Shown here piece by piece: positions 13,560-24,169 of a stretch of 64,000 nucleotides of DNA. Each line of letters begins with the position of its first letter. Position 1 is the first letter of the stretch. A model generated the notes under the pieces. It saw only the letters and a list, made by a program, of their open reading frames with translations, was not told the DNA's origin and did not search any database. The position numbers and the translations under genes were made by a program. The stretch is taken from the NCBI GenBank assembly GCA_000310025.1, contig FN649743.1, positions 237,757 to 301,756 on the forward strand. The letters are read 5' to 3'. The stretch comes from Ectocarpus siliculosus. Its lineage: Eukaryota; Sar; Phaeophyceae; Ectocarpales; Ectocarpaceae.

Positions 13560-14421
13560 CTGCTTGCGCCGTGCAGCGAACAGGAAGATGACCCCTGCTC
13601 GAGCCATTTCCAACAACGTTGATGTGCTTACCGTCCTCGCCTCAACTCTAGATACAATTTCCCGCAAAGTTCCTATTCCCGCCACGGTTCACTGTTTTTC
13701 GACCGTCTGTCAAGATTCCGTGGATCTCCTTCACCTTCGACGCGTACGACTCTGACACTCTAACAATCAACTCTTGCCTTCCTCCATACCTGGCTACCGG
13801 TTAGGTTCGTCGCACCCTGCGAGAGGATCTGGGCCATGTCGTGGTTGTGGAGCAACCGACAGCTATCAACGCGTTAGTGCATGGTGCCAACTTGTTCTGG
13901 AGTTACAGCCACCTCGACATCATTGCTGCAGCTCTCACCACCATCGATGGCTTCGTCTCAGGGGATTTTTCACGTGCAGTTGTGGGCTACAACCGTACAG
14001 CCATCGCACCACAAAACACAAGCGTTGAACAGCATACGCCCGTCCAACACATCACCAACCGAGAGCGTGAAAGCTCTCGGCCTTCCTCACGCCTGCGACC
14101 GTACATCTCCTGGAGTGTCTAAGTGACCGTTGTCGTTGAAAAACACCAAACATGACACCAATTACGGCAACGGATCGGCCCTTGTGTTGCAGAGGAACAT
14201 GTGCCATGCAATCTTCCAGTGTTCGATGTCACTGTTGACGAGGGAAAGCATGTGCCGCGACAGAAGGGATTTCGGGGGCACGGCGGAGAGAAAGCCTGCG
14301 GCGAAAATCTGACTCCGCCGGAGTCACGAAAGGAGTGCTTGTTGACACGCGAAAAGAAGCGAGGGGTTCACAATCATCGCAGCATATCAACGTCTCTAAC
14401 CACCTCCGCCTATAGATTCAC

Positions 14422-14640
14422 CTTCGCGGGACTCTCGAGAAGCTTGCTCATGGCGCCGTCGGTGTACAGCCTGATGCGCATTTCTATGCACAACACCCCC
14501 TCCTTTGTCTCGCCAGCGGGGACAACCTTAAGCGTCCCCGGTCCCTTGTCGCTTCCTTGTGAGAGCCCCCCCATCATCGCTCCCGGGGTCGGGGACTCGC
14601 TGGTATCTTGCACCCTTACGGCGTACGCGTTGTACGATCG
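14422..14640 (-). pseudogene. FAD-binding exon of the decayed copy
   Basis: A 73-codon open exon with good acceptor and donor. RSYNAY resembles the FAD-binding R-x-Y-(T/S/N) motif and LYTDGAMSKLL resembles the conserved 'Y-x-x-G-x-x-S-x-x-L' block of the ferredoxin-NADP-reductase fold. A Gly/Ser/Pro-rich insert of about 45 residues lies between them. This exon tells what the large gene encodes beyond the right edge of the window. Confidence 0.7.
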
Positions 14641-16795
14641 CTGGACCACTGCCTACCGTTCCATTCCGATAGAGTGAATAACAAATCGATGTCGAGGGTA
14701 GCGGTTTTGTGACAGATCATGCTGAGTGAGCGCGGTGGACAATCTCGATGATCGTGGGGGATGCATCGGATAGACAAATTCTACATGGGTAATGTCGGGT
14801 GCTGTCTACCCGAAGTGCAGAAATCGATATATTATGCTTTGGCCAGGACGGCGTATTTTCGGCCGTGGCGCGACCATTGAGTGACTGCCCTGTACTCGTT
14901 GTCATCTGATTTGGGGGTCCCCTGCTATCTGGGAGAAAATACTCTTTGTTCCCGACGAGGCGGTCTGGCGTGCGCCAACGTTTCTTAGTCCTGAACACAC
15001 CCCGGGGCGTTTGGTGTGCGCCCCACAGGAATACACTTTGGACAAAAACCTGCTGCAGACGTTTTCTCCGAACTGCTTCGATCATATCGCCTTTCGCCGA
15101 ATGCTTCTTCTGTCCAAACAGAAAGGTAGACTGATCATGTCGATTGAGGACGGAGTCCACATGACCTCGAACTGAGCACGACGAACTTTTTCTAGACGGG
15201 GGGGCTGACCGCCATCGATCCAAAGACGGTGAGCGCGGGCAACCGGCGGCCATATTGTTGTTTCAAAACACAGAACAAGATTGTCTCTGTCCGTGGATCA
15301 CAGTTCACGAACATTTCCCGACAATGTTGAAACTACCTGAAGATGAGGTATACTTCTTTCAGCACGCGATATCTTGCATGTACAAACATTGGGACGATTT
15401 TCAACGTTATCCAAACACGATATCTGACGCCGTGGACAGTGGAGTTCCTGCCTGTACGATTAACCAAACTTCGGAGAAGCGGATGTAAACCCTTCCCTTT
15501 CGCCGAAGACTGATCTACCCTCGCTTGTCAAATAACAAAAAAGAGTCGAATGCCTCTGGTTGCGTGTACCGGACCGTCGACCGGGGCTTACATGTCCTTT
15601 CTCCTGAGCCCGCATGTTGAAATAGCAGACCCCGGCGATTGACTCCGCCTGAGGTGATGCATTGTTCATCGGCACCGCCGGCCACCCGCAGTAACAGTTG
15701 GAGCAATGACGCAAGGGCGGGCGGGGGGCAGTCCAATGCCTGAGGTTGCTTGTGCAAGGTGGGTACCAAGCATGTAGATCGATCACCGTGGTGTATTCTA
15801 CACAACACCACTAATATCAAACAACACTGACTGCAGCACCAGCAACAACATCAGCAATGTGACAAACGAAAACAACCGCAGCAGCAGCAACATCGGCAAC
15901 GTGAGCAATAACGCACCAGAATCTGAGCTTGGCCGGGGCACAGGAATATGTACCGGTACACTGGGCGGGAGGTGGGCAGGTAGCCTCGCCTGAAAGAGCT
16001 GACGGCCCCCATCCAAAGCAGGGGGCACACGTGAAAACGCTCCAGGGACCGCCCGTTGTCAGAGGTGCTCCTCTTCGGAAGGACACGGCGAAGAGGCTGA
16101 TCGATAGAACAATGTCGAGACGGAGGAGAATGAGCATTATTACACTCTATATGAGCGCACGACCGGGCAGCGGGAGCCTTCGCAACGTGTTTGCGTCTTC
16201 ACCCGGTGATTACCATCGGCATGGCTCCTGGCCGTGCCATGCATCGACATCTCGTTTTCCCCACCTTCCCCACAATCCTGGCCTTTTGGGTTCGGTGGAA
16301 GCTTAACACACCAGATTCTTAGCCGATCATCTTTCCATCTCTAGCAACGGGTCTCCTAAGCCATGCCCTGCACTCTGCGTCCGACAAAATACGGATATGT
16401 ATGCCTACACCATGATAATTTCATGAGGTTCAGTCCGCGGGGAGGGCGGTTCCGGTGACCGAATCGCCGCCAACAACGTTCTTCTGGGCGGGAGTAAAAT
16501 GCCCCACGCTCAGGAATCTATCGATACTGCTGCTGTCCTAACACAGGCCTTTGCCAACGAACGACCCGCCTTGTCCGTCCCCTCGAGCGCTGGCCAAGGG
16601 GCAATACAAGGCAGGGACGTGGTGAATCAAGGGTGGATAGATACCATGTGTACACACCGCTCCCATCTCCTGGGGTGATGTCCTTCCGGGAGCGCCCGCA
16701 ACATCCACCATCCCTGTAGAAATGGTCGCCAGCCCATTCAACCGCTTTGCCTTAGCGGACTGGGTGGGTGGACAAGGCGGGCCAGCCGACGAACA

Positions 16796-16912
16796 GACCG
16801 ACAGACCGACAGAGAGACAGACAGACAGAGAGACAGACAGACAGAGAGACAGACAGAGAGACAGACAGACAGACAGACAGGCGGACAGACAAACAGACAG
16901 ACAGACGGACGG
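16796..16912. repeat. GACA tetranucleotide microsatellite
   Basis: Nearly pure (GACA)n with GAGA interruptions inside an intron of the decayed copy. The matching intron of the intact copy has the shorter and more broken reverse complement at about 62935-63005, so the array expanded or shrank after duplication. Confidence 0.85.
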
Positions 16913-17722
16913 ACCAAAATGGCAGATTAATGTTCCTACACACAACCACGCAAAAGGACCGAGAGGCAGGCAGGAAGGCGGAAAAGGCAGCACATCGGAG
17001 CATCCAGAAGATCGACTAGCTAGGGGACTTCGGTTCAAGTGGCGGAATAGCCAGTCTGGCTTCATAATCTAAAATTTGTGCCACGTGGGGACTTGGCACG
17101 CCTGGGGTAGGTTCATGAACTACTTCATTGGGTGATAGGCAACGGTTTTATCTGAAGGCTTTTCGGAACCTGTCTGGTCTTTCCAAGGCATCTCCGCTAA
17201 AGACGGACCGGATGGACCCCCTCGTGCCATGGCCGACTGTCCGGCGATGGTGAACGTGTTCTTTTCCGCAGCCTTCCGTGCCGCGGAGGACGGCTTGCCG
17301 CCATCAACATTTTCGCTGCCGTCGTCTTCCTCTTGTTCATCATCCTCATCGATGTAGCCAATCACCAGCCCTTTCAGGATAGTCCAGGCTCTCTGCACAT
17401 GGGGAATCGCCATCCAGAAGGCAGTAAGAGTATGACATCCGAACGCAGATATTCTGTTCGCCACGCTGTTGTAGCGTGTGGGTGGAGGCGCCGTTCAATG
17501 TGGCATATTCTACGAAATGGGTTAGTTCTTGCTTTTTCGATGTGCCTGTTGGAACCTCCCCGTAGACCTCTTGGGTGTGGGGCGCCCGCCGGCGCGCTCG
17601 ACGATAAACATCACCACCAACATTGACGACGACACATACGACATTCTCGTCTAACTGTTTACACAGGAGTGCATTTCCCGTTTGTCGAAAAAAAAAGTAC
17701 GCTTCTCATTCGTTTGGCTGAC

Positions 17723-17911
17723 CTCGCTGTGAACGTGCGGAGAGAAGGACATGGCGTGCCCCACAGACATGTCTTAGCCGAGGATCTCGGCGGTCACGTC
17801 CGTGCCCAGGGCGTTGAGGATAAGGCGCCGGCCCCCCGGGTGCCGGGCCGCGAACTCGGACACGTCCAGGATAGCGCTGTCCACGAACAACCAGCTCTGA
17901 CTGTTCAGCAC
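17723..17911 (-). pseudogene. Cytochrome b5 exon of the decayed copy, with nonsense codon
   Basis: Same 189-base length as the intact exon at 61940-62128. The haem motif HPGGRR is kept. The codon GAA of the intact copy (in LLGEEM) reads TAA here at 17776-17774, which would cut the protein before the second haem histidine. Flanking splice sites are kept. Confidence 0.85.
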
Positions 17912-18858
17912 CTGGCGAGCCAAGGCGAAGGGAGGAAAGGCGATCGAACCGATTGTTCGCACCGAATGTTTCGACGGACTTAAGAAGGCAGGCCCCTAAC
18001 CCCTCTCCGCCCCTTCAGAGTCCAGAAACGTTCCGTTGCTTGCGGAACACGTATCTACCCAAACACCGCTCCCCACCTTTTCGTTAAACTCTGCGAGACT
18101 GTACATGGGTAAGTCCTCGGTTCTGGGCACAAGCCTCTGGTATTGCGGTACTCCGTTCTCATCGGCATCACCCTCGCCGTCGTGCCGCTCATTGATGATC
18201 TCCACACACCCTGCCGATGATGAATGCCATCGTTACCAACATGAGAGGCGGATACGACAAAGTACATTTTTTCTCATTCGTGATATTTTTAGGTTTCACC
18301 ATTTCTTACTCCTGGGCAATTGGAACGCCACCTGAGTATAGCCAGGTATTGGGGGCCCTCGTGCTGCCTACGGTGGTAGCAACGTTTCCCCCTCATGCAT
18401 TCCTCCCTTCCTTGCCCCATCCGCCCTCCTTTGCTGGTTTCTAGTCTCTGCATCCTTCTCTCCCCTCTCTCGGTTCTCTCTCCCGCACCAGCTGAGAATA
18501 TCATAGTTCGATGGTCACCCACGTCGCGTGATCGTTCACAAAATAGTGAAAACGCTTTCACATGCATACACTATTTGGCACACTTGCCTAGAGGGTCACG
18601 AATATACGCCCTTCACACTATCGTACTCTACCGTCGACTTCAGGTCTCAGCGCTTTCGAAAAATCCAACTATGGCCTCACCCCGAAGCACGGGCCAACTA
18701 CTGCAAGAGAGTTTCATCAATAACCAACCTAAAATATTGGCTGATCCCTTCTTGAAGAAGCGGCGGCACTTCTTCCTTGTCTCGAGGTACAGAAAAATCA
18801 GCGCGATCAGCCCTAACCACGCCGGGACCTTTTCGTACACGAACCCGAAGCTGCCCAG

Positions 18859-21800
18859 CTGAGGTTTAGAGTTGGGATATATTCAAGAGGAAGGGTGCAA
18901 CAGGCTTGCAAGGACGAATCGTGCAGTATTATGAATATTCCTAGTTGCGTAATGACGAGTCAGTGTGCGTTGCGAATGGAATTGAACCTGCCCAAAGGTA
19001 CTCCCTGGATCGGATTATTAGTGGTTAGGACTACATAATACAGAAGAAAACTACCACACGTTTTTGGGACGCGCGTTCGTCGTGGATTTCAGCGCATTCA
19101 CTACAGTACCGCCACTCTCGTTGCCAGTATTCAATATCCCCACCACCTTTCGGCGGGTATCTTCAGTCCTGCGGCGTTTGTTGTGAGGAACGCCATCTAG
19201 CTCAAATCCTCTGTGTGTGTTTCTTCAGCTTTGCTAACCGGCTGACCAATGAAAAGACGTCAGGTTCATTGAGGGAGAAAACACAGAATGCTTCTAAAGG
19301 CCACAATACCCTGTGACCGAGCGTCATGGTGGAGTCTACGTTACTCTCTGGATCAAATACACCATGGCAATAACAGAAAAAAACTGCACATCTCTTCGTC
19401 CCATCTATTCTGGCGCCGGTTTTACAGGCCTTTCGGCGTGTTGGGTAATGAGAGTAAACATTGCTTCTTCAAAGGGTCCGGACTCGGTTTCACTCCCGGC
19501 ACTTGGGACACCCAGCCCCTGCCAATGCATGTCATGGGCTAGAGTGAAAGAGTAAACAACGATCATTTTCCATTTGGGCCTACGTAGATACCACCATGCA
19601 CGTGTCAGTTTGGGCCGAACATGACCTTTTTTCGATAGCTGGGGGTCGTGAAAAACGCATTAATGAAGGATGAAGGTTTTCTGTGTCCGAAGTCCCGGGG
19701 TGTGAAGCCACAGGTCCTCACTCCAAGCACAGGTTTCTCTGGTTGGATCGCTTCACAACTATGAAAATGCGGGGCGTCTCCGCAGAAAGATCTTTTTCAC
19801 TTTCGGCTCCGACGTGGCTCCTTCGTCGATAAAATACACAAACAAGTACGCATATGCATCTGACACCAAAAACTGTGAGTTTCCAGTATTATTTCAGAAT
19901 TGGATGTGGAGATTCTGCGAACCAATGTGACACACAAGTTCTTCCGATCTTCCACAGTGCCTTGTATTCGAAAGCTCTGGCACCGGAATGTACCGTGCGG
20001 ACTGCGTATTATTTCGCACATGAGAATTTTTTCGCACATGAGAAAACAGGAGGAGATTACTGTAGGTCTCAAAGATCAATCTAACCTTCCCTATATTGAG
20101 CCGCGGAAATCACACCAAGTTGAACAACGTACGAGGTGCTACACATGCGATCACTTCATCGTGTCAGGTCGGGGCTATTGATCCACGGGCCTCTTCGTTG
20201 GAATATTTTGGAGGTCCGGAAGTAGAGTCACTGTAGAATGAAGACTAATTGCAACAATATTTTTCGTTGCTGTGAGCGCCTGAGCGCCGGTAACTCTATC
20301 GGCCTGTCCGCCTTGTCAAAGTTAAGTTTTCATTGACGGCAAAAATAACAGACGTCCAAAAACAAATAAAAATATCGTCTCAAGGAGTCACTCTCCCTCC
20401 GCTCTCTGCCCCACTTTGCGTTCAAACGTCTCCGCCGCCGTGGTGGTGGTAGCGAGCACACGAGCACAAATGATCAACTTTGGAACGGCGAGGTGGAGGT
20501 TCCTGCTTTTGATTTCTGCCCGTGGGCAGCCTCTCTGGTATGTGACGGGGCATCCCACCAGCGTAGAATGTCTTCAGAATGTTAGAATTTTCACCCTCTG
20601 ACCTGAGCCGGTTGCCCCGGGAGTCTGCAAGTCGTACCCACCGTAGTAGGTACCCTTGCAACCGTCTAGTACCCAGGGTCTGGGGTTCGGGTCCCGGCGT
20701 ACGCGAGATTTTCTCGAAATATATGAGTGGAAGGCGCTACATAATTTTGCAGTTCGTGCGTGCGCTTTGTGGGAAAGAGCATGCACTCTTCTCGCGATGA
20801 GAATAGCGAAGGCGATAACCAGGGTAGGAGGCCATCAGGAGGAGGAATCCTTCAGTGCAACCACGGATTCTCCATGAATAAATATAGCAGCCGTTCGTAG
20901 CACAACCCAAAACAATAAATAAAGCAAGGGGCGCCCGAAAAAGTTATCCCGCACACACACCCCCGGACAAAAATTGCGAGAAAAGATGATTCCACCCCCC
21001 CCTTAATTTTTGTGAATATTTTCATCGCAGGTGCGCATTCAACAGGGCACCCGTCAAACCTCTCACACCAACCCGCCGTACACCGATGAAAAGGTATTTC
21101 GCACAACAATGCGCCTGAAACGCTCGCACTAATCACGAACGTGTTGGGAGAAACCTTGTTGAGGGCCAGTTATTTCCCCGGTGAATGTGAGGATGCCAAG
21201 GGCTGAGGGCTAAGTAACGAGCAGAGTTTGTGCATGGAATATTCCGCCCGTGCACGTGGGATGTACACGTGCGGATTCCTCGCCTTCGCGAGATCGTCAC
21301 GCGTCCGTTGCCTGGTCTCAAGGACGCTCGATCTTGGGTCACGACAACTTATGCGTGCGAGATTTTTGCCACACGGTGGCACGGAAAATCAGAAGTGGGT
21401 GGGTACTGAGATAATACGCAATGAAGATAGACACCCGAATATTTGGACCAAAGCTGAACGAGTGGGATTACTATAGGCCAGCAACTGAAAATAACGGGGG
21501 TGACCAACCAAATTGAGAACCAATCTCCCCGAAAACACCAAAAATACCGGTATTGGGCAACAAAGAGTAACAATTTAGCACCTGGCTACAGCATCGGACT
21601 GAACCGAAACCTGGAACTACTCTCCATCGTAGCCTCGAGAAGGCCCTTCACAGCGTGAAAAACACCTTCACAGGACTTCTATCCAAGTAACGCCTCTATC
21701 TTCTCAAAAAAGCTCTATCTAGGAGGACAGAAGGAACCGATGCAGGCGCACCTACATTCATAACTACTGCTGCCGGCTCGAGGGAATTCCCCCCGCCTTG

Positions 21801-22858
21801 GCACACGGAGAAATGGGGCGGAACAATCGGTGAGATGGGGCGGAACAACATCGACGTGGCCGGTGCGAGGCGTACGGCCGTCACATCAAGGGGTCCCCAA
21901 CCTCGGGAAACTGGGCGGCGGCACCCACACAACCCTTGCGCTTGGTGTAGAATATGAGCCGTACCGGTGAGCAGCGCAAGCCGACATTCAGCCGTTCATA
22001 AATGGAAGCTTAGACGCTAAATATTCCGCATTTCCACGTTATGCGTGAACCTCTCTATCGGACCACAATAGCACTGTACTTCAATAGGCTAATTGTGATC
22101 GCCCAAGCGTTACCGACTATTCGTTGGCCGTTGGCGGCAAATTGCAAACTGTCCGCGCCCAACTTACAGAATAAGGCACTCTGCATAGAAGATACGGGCT
22201 ACTGCGCAAACACACACAAGCACAGTGCACACGCGGCGCACAAGACATCTAATCACCGCATGTACAGAAACAAGAGAACCGACCGTTTCCGCCTTTCGTT
22301 ATCTACTCGCCGTTCGGCGAGACCGGTTGGGGAGCAGCCCCGTGTGCCCCTAGAGACCCACAACATATTTTACATCGGTCTCAGAGCAATAGGGTTCCCT
22401 ACGAAACTGAACCATGTGTACTCCGTTAGGGGGAACCCAATACTGTAGGCTCGAGCTTTCCACTTAGAGGGACAAAATCATATCTGTTCTTGCGATGATA
22501 CCATCGCAGTGCAAAGTACATATGCATATGTACGTTGAAGTAAAATATACCAGAATACAGATGAACACAAGTCTGACCGAGCCGACGAAATTGGATGACG
22601 AAGAAACGACACGGGGGGACAAGAGATGAATTCAAGAACTTGAGGCTACAACAATAAAATTTCCCTCTCTCTAGGCCTCCCCGAAAAGCGAGAGAAGATG
22701 AGGCGTGGTGAAGGGGGCTTTCTACCTTGGTCAGTGCGTCGCAGAAGAGGGAACAAGGCGTGTACAGCGACATTCCATCCGAGAAACACCGGCCGAAAAC
22801 ACTCTCGATGCATCGCCAGCAAACTCGCAATGTGTTCCAGCCATCCTCCCCGCCAAGC
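18859..22858. other. Intergenic region, no gene supported
   Basis: Homology to the large gene ends near 18940. After that I see the inverted dispersed repeat (20140-20850) and a short stretch near 20925-20990 resembling 8425-8810 in direct orientation. No exon chain was found up to the stop codon of the protease gene. Confidence 0.5.
20140..20850 (-). repeat. Dispersed repeat, copy 2 (inverted to copy 1)
   Basis: Reverse-complement match to 7560-8345 over nearly its whole length. It contains the plus-strand box GGGGTTCGGGTCCC at about 20690. Divergence between the copies is clear, so the insertions are not recent. Family unknown. Confidence 0.65.
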
Positions 22859-24169
22859 TCAACGGCCTCCGATCTGCTTCCCAGCCTTGGGCTGCAGGAG
22901 GGCGGAGTAGTTGAGCGCCAGGAGGCGGACCCACTCGTCGAACGTAAGGGCGTTGTTCTTGTCCAGGTCGGCCTGGCAAAGCCATCGTGCATCGCGTTGT
23001 CGTTGGCGGGTTCAATCAGTTTCAAGCGCGAAACAGGAGCGAGGCAGAGGTGAGGCCAGGCGCCACATGATCAGGGGATATACACTCCATCAAGGCTGGC
23101 AGGAAGCAAAACAAAAAATACGCACACGTCGACAGTCCACCAATCGCTAGCGACCTCACCCACACGCCAAAAGGTGCGTAGACTGGAGCGCGGAATAGGT
23201 GGGTGTACTCATAGTCGTGCATGCCGTAGTCGTTAGACCATTGACCTCGCACCCCTACATAGCCGGGACGGAGCACGCCGGGTTCTCACCGGTCTCGTAG
23301 GTGGGACCGAAAAATAAAAACCGTTAGGGATCAAACGCCGTTCTTGACACGCCGTACTCGCATCAGAATCACAAAAACCGAGTACAGCATGTTGAAGGTA
23401 CTGGTAGTGATCGTGGTACCTCCCGCATGATCTGGCGAGTTTCTTCCGCGGACGCAAACTTTCCGAACGTTCGCAGACCCAGCTGAAGCTCCCTGCAGGC
23501 AGTACGGAAAACCACAAAAAAGAGAGGTCGCAATCAACAAAGAAAGGGTAGCAATAAGATAGCCAAAGTCAACAGCACCATGCAGCAGCAGCAACAGCAC
23601 TAACAACAACAACGGCACCAGCGACTGAAAATGCCGATCTCTGTCGCGGACTGCTGGTTATACACGGCCTGAACGGCTCACCCACTTCTTGCGGGATGCA
23701 TATTTCACGCTTGCACCGCACAGGTCGCCGCTGCAAGCACGTCCCACGTCCCGTATCAACTGCACCTACATCTTGGTCGCCTCACTGGAACGAATGGGCT
23801 TCCGCCGTTCATTTAGAGGTCGGGCCCAGCGGATCGAGCGAAATGGATACGAGTGTGATGGTGCATCAACGATATCCACTTGGTTGCTGCCGTCGACTGT
23901 TCTTAGTAGGAATGTGTGCACTCCACTTCTCAAAGGAAAACTGACCCCAGAAAGTGCCGGGGCTGCCGCCGAGAGAAGGGGAGGGTCCCCGAACTCTGAA
24001 AGGAACAGAACATTTAGCGTAGCGCGTGCATGTGCAAGTGCGCGGCTCACTTCTGGTCGATGACTCCGTTCTTGTCGAGATCCAGCTGCTGGAAGATTCC
24101 GTAAGACATGTCGACGAACTTCTTGGACAGGTTGAACTTCTTCACCACCGTTGCCACGTTACGTTTCTC
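22859..24169 (-). other. EF-hand pair of the CPBP protease (three exons)
   Basis: Exon 24169-24051 ends within a Lys codon (AA|GTGAGC), exon 23492-23420 supplies the last base and starts KELQLGLRTFGKF, and exon 22972-22859 follows MRE with ADLDKNNALTFDEWVRLL. The joined order (loop, linker helix, QIMREADLD) mirrors the calmodulin lobe closely. Loop 1 has D, D, N, G, D, E at positions 1, 3, 5, 6, 9, 12. Loop 2 has Asn instead of Gly at position 6. Both should bind calcium. Confidence 0.85.

Larger units (their letters stand above)
11044..18858 (-). pseudogene. Decayed partial copy of the peroxidase-like/b561/b5/flavoprotein gene
   Basis: Minus-strand homologue of the 3' part of the large gene at 48914 onward, beginning inside its intron 16. 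Exons matching right-hand exons 17-23: 18858-18729, 18210-18077, 17911-17723, about 17392-17177, 16713-16658, 16374-about 16303, and about 16054-15917. Introns are alignable too. Past the part of the large gene visible here, it keeps going into a flavoprotein: 14640-14422 (RSYNAYAVR, then GVLCIEMRIRLYTDGAMS), 13559-13445 (QLQGPF ... NVIMIAAGTCTNP), about 12470-12376 (VWRATSEADLFGADEIAAM), about 12260-12056, and about 11167-11044 (GKVSRGVLDEVFGPNL). These match, in order, the FAD-binding and NAD-binding segments of the ferredoxin-NADP-reductase fold. Defects: TAA in the b5 exon (17776-17774), TAG in the exon at 16374, that exon's donor GT changed to TT, the next exon's acceptor AG changed to AA, and an in-frame TGA in the exon near 12.2 kb. 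The upstream peroxidase, DOMON and most b561 exons are absent. Confidence 0.82.

Noticed and set aside
23165-23260. Possible exon (GQWSNDYGMHDYEY ...) between the two EF-hand exons
   Set aside because: Its 95 bases break the phase, while direct joining of the neighbours gives a perfect calmodulin-like order.
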